This document shows, piece after piece, positions 1 to 7,536 of a stretch of DNA of 42,752 nt. The stretch's first letter is position 1; each line of letters begins with the position of its first letter. The position numbers and the translations under genes were made by a program. Under the pieces are notes generated by a model. That model had not been told where the DNA came from, searched no databases, and saw only the letters and a list, made by a program, of their open reading frames with translations. The DNA lies in the NCBI GenBank assembly GCA_017464685.1, contig JAFTYO010000037.1, positions 1 through 42,752 of the forward strand, written 5' to 3'. This DNA is from Alphaproteobacteria bacterium (GTDB lineage Bacteria > Pseudomonadota > Alphaproteobacteria > RF32 > CAG-239).

Positions 1-1
1 A

Positions 2-70
2 CTATATGATAGTGGCAGTGATACACGCAGTTACTTTGTTTGCTATACTTTACCTCTTCCATTCTCATAG
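2..70 (+). CDS. possible 3' end of an upstream protein gene (partial)
   Basis: Reading from base 2 gives 22 open codons ending in TAG at 68-70; the peptide ends SYFVCYTLPLPFS. It runs in from outside the window, so no start can be seen. A strong hairpin follows about 70 bases later at 138-175, which fits the end of a plus-strand transcript. No family can be named from so short a piece. The longer overlapping frame that starts at base 6 runs through both hairpins and looks non-coding. Confidence 0.3.
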   Translation, partial: LYDSGSDTRSYFVCYTLPLPFS

Positions 71-100
71 TATAGCGCGAAGATTTAGCCTTGTCTACAT

Positions 101-120
101 CTACCTGCTTACGCAGGTAG
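101..120. repeat. perfect 8-bp inverted repeat
   Basis: CTACCTGC and GCAGGTAG are separated by TTAC. No T-tract follows on either strand, so this is not a clear terminator by itself. It lies between the partial reading frame at the window start and the stronger terminator hairpin at 138-175. Confidence 0.5.
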
Positions 121-137
121 TGTTACGTACGAACCAT

Positions 138-176
138 AAAAAACTGAAAAACATATCCGTGTTTTTCAGTTTTTTT
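138..176. terminator. bidirectional intrinsic terminator
   Basis: A 15-bp stem (AAAAAACTGAAAAAC pairing with GTTTTTCAGTTTTTT) has an 8-base loop. Each strand has a T-run on its 3' side. It can end both the minus-strand glycosyltransferase, which stops about 70 bases away, and any plus-strand gene entering from the left. Confidence 0.75.
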
Positions 177-246
177 ATAATTATTCATTCCAACAAAATA
201 TCAATATGTTTTTTAAAAAGCAAAAACTTTTTAGGTATTAAAAAAA

Positions 247-1119
247 TTATCTCTTTTTTTGCGTTTTGATTTCAAACAATTTTAATCCAAACAGATAAAT
301 GATTTTTTTATAATCATATGCTTCCATAATTTTTAATATAGTAAACCCAAAAAACTTTATTTTTATCTTTTTATCATAATTTGGTTTTATTTTCATTTTA
401 TGCTTTTCCATAAAGCCTCTTTGAAACTTATGAGCAAATTCTTGATCTTTCATTTTTTTTGAATCAAAAAATGTTGTATTAACGATAGAGTTGTTGTTAT
501 ACCTGTAATTATAACCAATAGTCGGTATCATCAAAGCGAGTTTAGAAAATTCCATAACTTGTGATGACCAAATAATATCCTCATAACAAATTCCTTCAAG
601 GAAAAATATCTCATTATCAATAATTACAGATTTTTTATAAATTTTATTCCAAATATAATTATTCTCCGGCATTTTAAATATTTTAAATTTTTCTTCCACC
701 GTTAAAGCAGTCTTTATTTCTCTTACCGAATACATTGTTTTTTTATAATTGTTTCTTACACTACAAAAACCTGTTCCTACTATATCAGCATCATAAACTT
801 TGGCTTTTTCATATAAATTTTGATAAAAATCAGACTCAATCCAATCATCAGGATCCACAAAACCTATATATTCCGCATTAGCAATTTTAATTGCTGCATT
901 TCGAGCAGCACAAACACCTTTATTCTTTTGTTCCATAACTACAATCCTGCTATCTTTTTTTGCATAATCACTCAAAATTTGTGAACAATTATCCGGCGAG
1001 CCGTCATTTACACATATTACTTCCAAATCGTTTAGCGTTTGCGCTAATATACTGTCCAAACATTGAGGTAAAAATTTTTCCACATTATAAATTGGGATTA
1101 TTACTGATATTTTTTTCAT
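247..1119 (-). CDS. family 2 glycosyltransferase
   Basis: A 290-residue GT-A fold glycosyltransferase that probably moves a nucleotide-sugar residue onto a surface glycan (lipooligosaccharide, capsule or glycoprotein). The N-terminus reads SVIIPIYNVEKFL; VNDGS lies near residues 37-41, and the metal-binding DPDD at 89-92 is followed by the usual W. The C-terminus is Lys-rich and has no obvious membrane segment. An ATG four codons upstream (1131) is possible, but GGAG lies at the right distance before the ATG at 1119, so 1119 is preferred. The gene lies just downstream of the structured RNA at 1141-1369, which may control it. The acceptor and sugar cannot be inferred; the gene stands alone rather than in a polysaccharide cluster. 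Confidence 0.85.
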   Translation of the reverse strand: MKKISVIIPIYNVEKFLPQCLDSILAQTLNDLEVICVNDGSPDNCSQILSDYAKKDSRIVVMEQKNKGVCAARNAAIKIANAEYIGFVDPDDWIESDFYQNLYEKAKVYDADIVGTGFCSVRNNYKKTMYSVREIKTALTVEEKFKIFKMPENNYIWNKIYKKSVIIDNEIFFLEGICYEDIIWSSQVMEFSKLALMIPTIGYNYRYNNNSIVNTTFFDSKKMKDQEFAHKFQRGFMEKHKMKIKPNYDKKIKIKFFGFTILKIMEAYDYKKIIYLFGLKLFEIKTQKKR

Positions 1120-1140
1120 CTGAAACTCCATATAAATTAA

Positions 1141-1158
1141 ACCACCGAAATCGGTGGT
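1141..1158 (-). terminator. weak intrinsic terminator-like hairpin upstream of the glycosyltransferase
   Basis: ACCACCG and CGGTGGT form a short strong hairpin. On the minus strand it is followed by TTTAATTTAT, a poor U-tract. Part of it also pairs with 1356-1367, so it may be a switchable terminator rather than a constitutive one. Confidence 0.45.
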
Positions 1159-1369
1159 CAGGGAGTTCAGAAATCATATATCAGGAAATGACTCTTTTAG
1201 CCTTTAGGAAAAACCTTGAACATACACTAAAAGCTCCCCGACCATAAACAATGTTATATGAATCGGGGATATATTCATTGTTGCCTAATAATATAAGGCA
1301 ACAATTTTCGATGTTATATCCTAACACCGCCTGATATACAGCTTCTGACAGCCGGCACCAATTCGGTAC
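1141..1369 (-). ncRNA. candidate structured leader RNA or small RNA (unrecognised class)
   Basis: This stretch between glyA and the glycosyltransferase has no convincing protein frame but strong fold potential. Seen pairings: 1356-1367 with 1144-1156 (outer stem, one bulge); 1330-1348 with 1167-1185 (19 pairs, one mismatch); 1315-1321 with 1267-1273, enclosing a perfect 9-bp hairpin 1277-1285/1297-1305; 1236-1241 with 1263-1268; 1194-1200 with 1227-1233. The P3 and P5 arms share two bases, so they may alternate. The 3' end (1141-1158) can instead form a terminator-like hairpin that excludes the outer stem, as in riboswitch expression platforms. Minus is favoured because a promoter fits at 1379-1405 and the T-rich tail follows 1141. 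It lacks the RNase P, SRP, tmRNA and 6S signature sequences known to me. Confidence 0.45.
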
Positions 1370-1378
1370 AAATAAAAT

Positions 1379-1405
1379 GTTATATATTTATTTATGAAAT
1401 TGCAA
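1379..1405 (-). promoter_or_regulatory. putative promoter of the structured RNA and glycosyltransferase
   Basis: On the minus strand TTGCAA (1400-1405) and TATAAC (1379-1384) are 15 bases apart, slightly short of optimal. The predicted start falls at about 1369-1372, exactly where the outer stem of the folded RNA begins. ATGTTATAT also occurs at 1251, 1311 and 1377. Confidence 0.4.
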
Positions 1406-1407
1406 AT

Positions 1408-1447
1408 AAAAAAATCAAATGTTTCACACATAACATCTGATTTTTTT
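1408..1447 (-). terminator. intrinsic terminator of glyA
   Basis: A 16-position stem with one mismatch (AAAAAAATCA/TGATTTTTTT plus ATGTT/AACAT) ends in a T-run on the minus strand. It lies 13 bases beyond the glyA stop codon. Confidence 0.8.
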
Positions 1448-1459
1448 AGTAAATTAAAA

Positions 1460-2713
1460 TTAATAAATCGGAAACTCGTGACAAAGGTTTATCATTTTCT
1501 GAGCCGTTTGTTTTATCACATCTTCGGCATCACCTTTTGAGAGAGCATCAACAACATCTCCAATAGCATTTCCGATATAAATAAACTCTCTTTCCTTAAA
1601 ACCTCTGGTTGTACCGGCAGGTGTACCAATTCTGATACCTGAAGTAACTTTTGGCGGCATCGGGTCAAACGGAATTGCATTTTTGTTGCAAGTTATATGT
1701 GCTTTTTCCAAAGCTTCTGCCACCACATCACCGGTTAACCCTTTGGGGCGTAAATCCACAAGCAAAAGATGTGTGTCTGTTCCTCCTGAAACCAAATTTA
1801 AACCTCTTGATTTTAAGGTATCACCCAATGCTCTGGCATTACGTACAACTTGAATAGCATACTCTTTAAAATCAGGCTCCAAATTTTGCTTAAAACATAC
1901 AGCTTTACCGGCAATTATATGCATCAACGGACCACCTTGAGTTCCGGGGAAAATAGCCGAATTAATTTTTTTTGCAATTTCTTCATGGTTGGTTAAAATC
2001 ATTCCACCACGAGGGCCTCTTAAAGTTTTGTGAGTAGTAGTTGTAACCACATCGGCATATTCTAACGGATTGGGGTGTGCACCACCTGCCACAAGACCGG
2101 CAAAATGCGCCATATCAACCATTAAATATGCCCCTACTCTATCGGCAATTTCTCTAAAACGAGCAAAATTTATTTGCCTCGGATAAGCCGAACCACCAGC
2201 AATGATTAGCTTTGGTCTAGTGTCAAGAGCCAAACATTCAACCTCATCATAATCTATAAGTCCTGTATCTTGACGAACTCCATATTGCACAGAGTTGAGC
2301 CATTTTCCCGAAATCGAAACTTTTGACCCATGCGTTAAGTGTCCGCCGGCATCTAAACTCATACCCAAAATTGTATCATTAGGCTTTAACAAAGCGACAT
2401 AAACCGCCGTATTGGCCTGTGATCCCGAATGCGGTTGCACATTTACAAATTTGGCATTAAAAAGCTGTTTTGCTCTTTCGATTGCCAAAGTTTCAACCTT
2501 ATCAACAAACTCACAACCGTGATAATAACGTTTGTTCGGATAGCCTTCGGCATATTTATTGGTTAAAATTGACCCTTGCGCCTCTAAAACCGCCTTAGAA
2601 ACATAGTTTTCCGAGGCAATAAGCTCAATTTGGTCGGTTTGGCGATTTAGTTCACCATCAATCGCCTCAAAAATTTGTTTATCACTAAGTTCTAAACTTT
2701 GGTTAAAATACAT
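1460..2713 (-). CDS. glyA: serine hydroxymethyltransferase
   Basis: A cytosolic PLP enzyme that converts serine and tetrahydrofolate to glycine and 5,10-methylene-THF, the main entry of one-carbon units. At 417 residues it is full length. The PLP lysine lies in [14 protein letters not shown], the folate and PLP region [14 protein letters not shown] is intact, and the C-terminal [10 protein letters not shown] motif is present. AGGGGG precedes the ATG at 2713. It follows rpiB by 11 bases and is probably cotranscribed with it; rpiB-glyA neighbours (and even fusions) are known in alphaproteobacteria. The terminator at 1408-1447 closes the unit. Confidence 0.97.
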   Translation of the reverse strand: MYFNQSLELSDKQIFEAIDGELNRQTDQIELIASENYVSKAVLEAQGSILTNKYAEGYPNKRYYHGCEFVDKVETLAIERAKQLFNAKFVNVQPHSGSQANTAVYVALLKPNDTILGMSLDAGGHLTHGSKVSISGKWLNSVQYGVRQDTGLIDYDEVECLALDTRPKLIIAGGSAYPRQINFARFREIADRVGAYLMVDMAHFAGLVAGGAHPNPLEYADVVTTTTHKTLRGPRGGMILTNHEEIAKKINSAIFPGTQGGPLMHIIAGKAVCFKQNLEPDFKEYAIQVVRNARALGDTLKSRGLNLVSGGTDTHLLLVDLRPKGLTGDVVAEALEKAHITCNKNAIPFDPMPPKVTSGIRIGTPAGTTRGFKEREFIYIGNAIGDVVDALSKGDAEDVIKQTAQKMINLCHEFPIY

Positions 2714-2724
2714 TTTACAACCCC

Positions 2725-3153
2725 CTAATCATCAAGTTTGTTTAATCTGTTTTGGTGACGACCGCCCTCAAAAGTTGTATTTATGAAAATTTCGCAATAT
2801 TTTTTTACATCTTCAACATCCATTGTTCTTCCACCAAAAACAATAACATTTGCATTGTTATGAGCTTTAGCCATTTGGGCGACAAATTCATTATATATGA
2901 GCGCAGCTCTAATACCCTTATGACGATTAGCGGCAATTGAAATTCCGACTCCTGTTCCGCAAATCAAAATTCCGAAATCCGATTCTTTAGCCAAGATATG
3001 TGCAGCCATTTTATCGGCATAATCCGGATAATCTACCGATTCGTTTGATTGTGTACCCAAATCTGCAACAACAAAATCTTTACTTTCAAGATATTTTATA
3101 AGAACTGTTTTCATTTCCAGACCACCATGATCTGAAGCAATTGCAATTTTCAT
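2725..3153 (-). CDS. rpiB: ribose-5-phosphate isomerase B
   Basis: A RpiB/LacAB-type isomerase that interconverts ribose-5-phosphate and ribulose-5-phosphate in the pentose phosphate pathway. All 142 residues match the family: the N-terminal ASDHGG, the catalytic Cys65 in CGTGVG, the AHNNANV segment carrying the second catalytic residue, and the C-terminal FEGGRHQ. AAGGAG lies just before the ATG. It is the first gene of the two-gene unit with glyA, divergent from the tRNA genes. Some family members prefer allose-6-phosphate; the sequence seen here does not exclude that. Confidence 0.95.
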   Translation of the reverse strand: MKIAIASDHGGLEMKTVLIKYLESKDFVVADLGTQSNESVDYPDYADKMAAHILAKESDFGILICGTGVGISIAANRHKGIRAALIYNEFVAQMAKAHNNANVIVFGGRTMDVEDVKKYCEIFINTTFEGGRHQNRLNKLDD

Positions 3154-3259
3154 TATAACTCCTTAACAAAATTTTGCCTAAGTTGAGCATATTTTTACAT
3201 TTAACAAAAGTATTTTTTCACACATATGCAAAAAAAATGAAAAAAAATAAAAAAAAGTA

Positions 3260-3287
3260 TTGACGAGAGCAAAAATATTTGTATATA
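3260..3287 (+). promoter_or_regulatory. promoter of the tRNA-Cys/tRNA-Asn unit
   Basis: TTGACG (3260-3265) and TATATA (3282-3287) are 16 bases apart; TATATG two bases further gives an 18-base spacing. The predicted start lies about 20 bases before tRNA-Cys. Confidence 0.65.
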
Positions 3288-3313
3288 TGTAAATCACCGC
3301 ATAGGTACGGGAG

Positions 3314-3388
3314 GGCCGGTTGGCAGAATGGCTCATGCAGAGGACTGCAAATCCTTCTATATCGGTTCGATTCCGGTACCGGCCTCCA
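3314..3388 (+). tRNA. tRNA-Cys (GCA)
   Basis: A complete cloverleaf with the 3' CCA encoded. The acceptor stem GGCCGGT pairs with ACCGGCC, discriminator T. The anticodon arm GAGGA-CTGCAAA-TCCTT puts GCA at 3347-3349, and the T-arm contains GGTTCGATTCC. It is transcribed with tRNA-Asn 6 bases downstream. Confidence 0.96.
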
Positions 3389-3394
3389 AGTCAT

Positions 3395-3469
3395 TCCGAC
3401 TTAGCTCAGCGGTAGAGCAATCGGCTGTTAACCGATCGGTCATCTGTTCGAATCAGATAGTCGGAGCCA
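3395..3469 (+). tRNA. tRNA-Asn (GTT)
   Basis: A complete cloverleaf with the 3' CCA encoded. The acceptor stem TCCGACT pairs with AGTCGGA, discriminator G. The anticodon arm ATCGG-CTGTTAA-CCGAT puts GTT at 3427-3429, and the T-arm holds TGTTCGAATCA. It is followed at once by a terminator. Confidence 0.96.
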
Positions 3470-3474
3470 AAGCA

Positions 3475-3499
3475 AACCACCTGTAAAGGTGGTTTTTTT
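3475..3499 (+). terminator. intrinsic terminator of the tRNA unit
   Basis: AACCACCT and AGGTGGTT form an 8-bp stem with a short loop, followed by a run of seven T residues. Confidence 0.85.
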
Positions 3500-3534
3500 A
3501 TGGGCATAGTATTAGTAAAAAAACACAATAATAC

Positions 3535-3563
3535 TTGTTAATAAAAAATATTTCGCTTATATT
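3535..3563 (+). promoter_or_regulatory. putative promoter of cpoB-tilS
   Basis: TTGTTA (3535-3540) and TATATT (3558-3563) are separated by 17 bases, about 35 bases upstream of the cpoB ATG and after the tRNA terminator. Confidence 0.55.
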
Positions 3564-3597
3564 GAATCAGGATCTAAAAATTTAAAGGGTTATAAAA

Positions 3598-4446
3598 ATG
3601 AAATTACTATCATTAATAGTATATGTTATATTAGTTTCTTCAGTTGCCCAAGCACAAGAAATTATCGGGATACAAGAACAAATTGATGCCTTAAAAGAAG
3701 AAATAATATTTTTGCAAAAAAAAGTATATCGCGAAAAACTAGATTCATCAGTGTATGAATCTAATCCGGCAAGAGCAGAAGTTAAAATCGGAGAATATGA
3801 TGAAATTATCAGAAATCTTAATGGAAAAATTGAAGAATTTGAATATAAAATAAAAGGATTAGAAGAAAAAATAAACACTATAAATAAAGACATGGATATA
3901 CGTTTTCGACTTTTGGAAGGTAAATCTATCCCTGCCGGCCAAGCATCTGTACAAACACCTCAAAAATTTGATGTTGCTATCGCAAACGGAGCTCCAAAAT
4001 CTATCACCGGAGAAAATATTACAACTGATGAATTACAAAATTTGCAACCGGAAAAAGGCCAAAGCGTTGAACAACTATATACAACAGCTTTAGAAGCTCT
4101 TAAATCCGGAGATTCTCAAAAATCAAAAAGTTATTTCAATTTTATTTTAGAAAATCACAAAAATCATAACTTAGCCGGTAATGCTCAGTATTGGCTTGGT
4201 GAAGTTTATTATAAAGACAAACAATTCGAACAAGCTGCTGTAGCTTTCGCCAAAGGTTATAATGACTATAAATCAGGCAGTAAAGGAGCTGACTGTTTGT
4301 TAAAGCTAGGACTGTCAATGGCTCAAATAGGTAAAAAAAATGAAGCCTGTCTTGCTTTTATTAACCTACATACAGAATTTAAAAATGCACCAGACAGTAT
4401 AAAAGCTAAAGCCAAAGACGAGGCTAAAAAAATGGGTTGTGAATAG
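3598..4446 (+). CDS. cpoB: Tol-Pal accessory protein CpoB (YbgF)
   Basis: A periplasmic protein that in the known family couples outer-membrane constriction by Tol-Pal to peptidoglycan synthesis at division. It has a signal peptide with a cleavage-like site after AQA near residue 19. A heptad-rich coiled coil spans about residues 25-95 (trimerisation region), a linker follows, and TPR repeats run from about residue 156 to the end (AQYWLGEVYYKDKQFEQA and following). The 282-residue length is normal. GGGT precedes the ATG. In many alphaproteobacteria the order is tolB-pal-cpoB-tilS-ftsH; here cpoB-tilS is kept, but tolB and pal are absent upstream and ftsH downstream. Confidence 0.9.
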   Translation: MKLLSLIVYVILVSSVAQAQEIIGIQEQIDALKEEIIFLQKKVYREKLDSSVYESNPARAEVKIGEYDEIIRNLNGKIEEFEYKIKGLEEKINTINKDMDIRFRLLEGKSIPAGQASVQTPQKFDVAIANGAPKSITGENITTDELQNLQPEKGQSVEQLYTTALEALKSGDSQKSKSYFNFILENHKNHNLAGNAQYWLGEVYYKDKQFEQAAVAFAKGYNDYKSGSKGADCLLKLGLSMAQIGKKNEACLAFINLHTEFKNAPDSIKAKAKDEAKKMGCE

Positions 4447-4449
4447 TGA

Positions 4450-5532
4450 ATGTTTGAGGATTTTTTAAAAAAACATAACATAACTGAAAAATCAATTTGT
4501 ATAGGAGTTTCCGGCGGAAGCGATTCTCTTGCTTTGGTACTAATGGCTAATCAAGAACTAAAACCTCTCGGATACAAAATTATTGCTTTAACCGTTAATC
4601 ATCATTTAAGAGAAAGTGCACAAAATGAGGCGGAATATGTAGCACAACTCATGAAGAAGTATGATATAGAACATCATATTTTACATTGGCAAGGGCAAAA
4701 ACCTTTAACCGGAATTGAAGAAGCTGCTCGAAAAGCCAGATATAATCTTATCGGACAGTGGTGCAAGAAAAATAATGTCAAAATTTTAATGACAGCACAT
4801 CACTTATATGATCAGGCAGAAACCTTTTTTATGCGTCTTGAGAGAGGCAGTGGTCTTGACGGATTATGTGGGATGAATGAAGTTTTACATACTCCTAATT
4901 TTATAATAGCTCGCCCTTTATTAAACATAAATCCTAAAATTATGAAAAATTATTTAATTGAAAAAAATATCAATTGGATTGAAGATGAAAGTAACTACTG
5001 TACAGATCTTTTAAGAGTTAAAATAAGGCAATTTTTACCTAAATTTGAGCAACAAACAGGTATTAGTGCACTAAAAATTGTACAAACTATGTCAAGACTT
5101 CAATCTTCAAAAAAATATATTGATGATGAAGTAAGTGACATAATCAATAATAAATTTAAAAATTTTTATAATATGGCTTTTGAATGTAATTTAACTGATT
5201 TTTTGAGTCTGGATGCTGAACTTAAATATCGCATTGTCGGAAAATTATTAAAATTAGTAGGCCATACAGATTATACACCTCAAGCAGATAAAATTTTTAA
5301 CTTAATTACAAAAGTTCAAAATACCAATTTTAAATCAGCAACTTTGAATAAATGTCAAATAAAACATTTTAATAACAAACTTTGGTTTTTGCCGGAACAA
5401 CTTGATTTTATTGAGTATAACACCAAAATTTGGAAAGAATACATAAAAGAAAACAAATACTATAAAAACAAAAAAATTCCTTATGAGATAAAGAAAATAA
5501 TTTTATTTAACTCAAAAAATAAAATGCCGTAA
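4450..5532 (+). CDS. tilS: tRNA(Ile)-lysidine synthase
   Basis: A cytosolic ATP-dependent enzyme that puts lysine on C34 of the CAU-anticodon tRNA-Ile so that it reads AUA; it is essential in nearly all bacteria. The PP-loop SGGSDS is at residues 21-26, and ALTVNHHLRESA, TAHHLYDQAETFFMRL and RGSGLDGLCGM follow in family order. At 360 residues it is short of the E. coli enzyme because its C-terminal region is reduced, as is common in alphaproteobacteria. It starts 3 bases after the cpoB stop. Its own stop codon lies inside the stem of the terminator at 5521-5548. Confidence 0.94.
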   Translation: MFEDFLKKHNITEKSICIGVSGGSDSLALVLMANQELKPLGYKIIALTVNHHLRESAQNEAEYVAQLMKKYDIEHHILHWQGQKPLTGIEEAARKARYNLIGQWCKKNNVKILMTAHHLYDQAETFFMRLERGSGLDGLCGMNEVLHTPNFIIARPLLNINPKIMKNYLIEKNINWIEDESNYCTDLLRVKIRQFLPKFEQQTGISALKIVQTMSRLQSSKKYIDDEVSDIINNKFKNFYNMAFECNLTDFLSLDAELKYRIVGKLLKLVGHTDYTPQADKIFNLITKVQNTNFKSATLNKCQIKHFNNKLWFLPEQLDFIEYNTKIWKEYIKENKYYKNKKIPYEIKKIILFNSKNKMP

Positions 5533-5548
5533 AAATACGGCATTTTTT
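5521..5548. terminator. bidirectional intrinsic terminator
   Basis: AAAATGCCGT and ACGGCATTTT pair around an A-rich loop with T-runs on both outer sides. It serves tilS (plus) and the oxidoreductase gene that ends at 5563 (minus). The tilS stop is inside the left arm. Confidence 0.85.
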
Positions 5549-5562
5549 AATAAACTAATCTT

Positions 5563-6585
5563 TTATTCGGCAGCAACACTTAAAAAAGACTTATTTTCAT
5601 TTTTAATAAACCCTAATTTACGTTGAATTTCCCAAATAACTCTTAATGCTTTTAGTGCATTTTCACCACTGATTCTGGGAGTTGTTTTTCCTCTTACACA
5701 ATCTAAAAAGTGATTAAGTTCTGCAGCTAACGGTTGGTTTGTAGGAATAAACAATTGTTCAACACTGCCTTTTAAACCATAATTCATCCAATCGGGTATA
5801 CTCTCTTGATTAACATAAGGCATACGACCTTGCGAATGAACATTTATACTTTGATTTATAAAATCCATATCAATATAGTTCGTATCCGTTGTTACAGTCA
5901 AAGTACGTACACGTGCTTGGGTAATTCTGCTTGCAGTTAAATTTGCAGTTGCCCCATTTTCAAATTCTAAAATAGCACTTATATAATCTTTTCCTTCAGG
6001 TTTATCAGCTGTTTTTACTGAACAAGCTTGAATATTTACAACTTCAGATTTTACGAGTGATTGAATAACTTCCACATCATGTATCATCAAATCCATTGAA
6101 ACATCAACATCAGTAATACGACCACTGGCAGCAGACATACGTTGTGCTGTCAATGAACGAATTTTTGATGTGTCTGATAATATTTTCGACATTTGTTCAA
6201 CAGCAGGATTAAAACGTTCAATATGTCCGACTAACAATGTTACGTTGTTTTCTTTAGCCGCATTCATCAAACGGTTACATTCAGCTTCTGTGGTTGCAAG
6301 AGGTTTTTCAATTAAACAATGAATACCTCTTGATAAGAAAAATTCTCCAACATCAGCATGTGTAACCGATGTTGTTACAACGCTAACAGCATCAACATTT
6401 AGCGCAACTTCATCCAGTGAAGAAAAGGCTTTTATATTAAACATTTCAGCAGCAGATTTGGCAGCATCGGGAAAAATATCATAAACACCAACCAATTCAA
6501 CATTCTGAAGAGATTTATAGGTTTTTAGGTGATTTTTTCCCATCACACCCGCACCAATAACGGCAACTTTAATTGTATTAGTCAT
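5563..6585 (-). CDS. Gfo/Idh/MocA-family oxidoreductase
   Basis: An NAD(P)-dependent sugar dehydrogenase-like enzyme of 340 residues. The Rossmann motif GAGVMG is at residues 11-16, the family EKP at 93-95, and GHIERFNPA follows near 120-128. The EKPLA and GHIERFNPA pattern resembles UDP-N-acetylglucosamine 3-dehydrogenases (GnnA type, used for amide-linked lipid A), but no aminotransferase partner is next to it, so the substrate stays open. It is a single gene between the shared terminator at 5521-5548 and the fabG terminator. AAGGA lies before the ATG at 6585. Confidence 0.85.
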   Translation of the reverse strand: MTNTIKVAVIGAGVMGKNHLKTYKSLQNVELVGVYDIFPDAAKSAAEMFNIKAFSSLDEVALNVDAVSVVTTSVTHADVGEFFLSRGIHCLIEKPLATTEAECNRLMNAAKENNVTLLVGHIERFNPAVEQMSKILSDTSKIRSLTAQRMSAASGRITDVDVSMDLMIHDVEVIQSLVKSEVVNIQACSVKTADKPEGKDYISAILEFENGATANLTASRITQARVRTLTVTTDTNYIDMDFINQSINVHSQGRMPYVNQESIPDWMNYGLKGSVEQLFIPTNQPLAAELNHFLDCVRGKTTPRISGENALKALRVIWEIQRKLGFIKNENKSFLSVAAE

Positions 6586-6723
6586 ATTTTTTCCTTGAAT
6601 GATTTACAAAAAATTTAGGTCTTTATAACATATTTTTCATCAAATAGCTTTTAAAAAGATGTTACATTTTGTTACAACAAGATAATAGAATCTGAAATTA
6701 ATATTCCATTTGTTAACACAATA

Positions 6724-6757
6724 AACCCCTCCTTGTTTTGCTACAAGGAGGAGTTTT
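6724..6757 (-). terminator. intrinsic terminator of fabD-fabG
   Basis: On the minus strand AAACTCCTCCTTGT pairs with ACAAGGAGGGGTTT around a short loop and is followed by a T-rich tail. It lies about 20 bases after the fabG stop. Confidence 0.8.
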
Positions 6758-6777
6758 ATATTTTAAAGCCATAGAGC

Positions 6778-7515
6778 TTAAATCATCGCCATACCGCCAT
6801 TTACATGCAAGGTTTGACCGGTGATATATTGAGCTTCATCAGATGCTAAGAAAGCAACCGCATTAGCAATATCTTGAGCTTCACCGAGTTTACCTTCCGG
6901 AATTTTATTTAAAAGTGCTGCTTTTACATCATCAGGTAAAACATCTGTCATAGCTGTTCTGATAAATCCGGGGGCAACCGAGTTTACGGTAATTCCACGA
7001 GAGCCGACTTCTTGAGCCAAGCATTTGTTCATAGCAATCATACCGGCTTTAGATGCGGAATAATTTGCTTGACCCGCATTACCCATAACACCGACAACCG
7101 AGGCAATACCAATGATACGTCCATATCTTCTTTTCATCATACCTCTGATACATGCTTTTGCAAGTTTGAAACCGGCTGAAAGATTTACATCTAAAACAAG
7201 TTGCCAATCTTCATCGCTCATACGCATAAACAAATTATCACGAGTTAAGCCGGCATTGTTTACCAAAATATCAACCTGACCGAATTTTTCTTCAACATTT
7301 TTAATCAGCTCGGCAATTTCTTCGGGTTTTGAAAGGTTTGCAACAAAGCATTCCACATTATCACCAAGTTCATTTTTAAGCTTTTCCATAGGTTCAATAC
7401 GCATGTCGGTTAATGCGAGTTTTGCACCTTGTGCATGAAGTGTACGAGCAATTTTATCACCCAAACCACCGGCAGCACCGGTAATTAAAGCTACTTTTCC
7501 ATCTAATCTGAACAT
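6778..7515 (-). CDS. fabG: 3-oxoacyl-[ACP] reductase
   Basis: An SDR enzyme that carries out the NADPH-dependent reduction of 3-oxoacyl-ACP in type II fatty acid synthesis. It has the cofactor motif TGAAGGLG, NNAG at 86-89, the catalytic Ser139, Tyr152 and Lys156 (YSASK), and the C-terminal ITGQTLHVNGGMAM typical of FabG. The length of 245 residues is standard. It follows fabD by 21 bases in one transcript. The terminator directly after it means acpP and fabF, often next in this cluster, are located elsewhere. Confidence 0.95.
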   Translation of the reverse strand: MFRLDGKVALITGAAGGLGDKIARTLHAQGAKLALTDMRIEPMEKLKNELGDNVECFVANLSKPEEIAELIKNVEEKFGQVDILVNNAGLTRDNLFMRMSDEDWQLVLDVNLSAGFKLAKACIRGMMKRRYGRIIGIASVVGVMGNAGQANYSASKAGMIAMNKCLAQEVGSRGITVNSVAPGFIRTAMTDVLPDDVKAALLNKIPEGKLGEAQDIANAVAFLASDEAQYITGQTLHVNGGMAMI

Positions 7516-7536
7516 GTTTTTTTCCTTTTTTAAAAG

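Noticed and set aside
6-269. Long plus-strand frame over both hairpins at the left edge
   Set aside because: It runs through a terminator and into the 3' end of the glycosyltransferase on the other strand, and its peptide is a low-complexity AT-driven sequence.
1141-1369. Idea that the structured region is 6S RNA, tmRNA, RNase P RNA, SRP RNA or an IS605/HEARO-type guide RNA
   Set aside because: None of the conserved signature sequences that I know for these was found, no tag-peptide frame was seen, and no TnpB or IscB gene lies nearby. A Rfam search would settle it.
1420-1428. TGTTTCACA near the glyA terminator as a third parS
   Set aside because: Only the left half matches; the right half is replaced, and the sequence is explained by the terminator loop.
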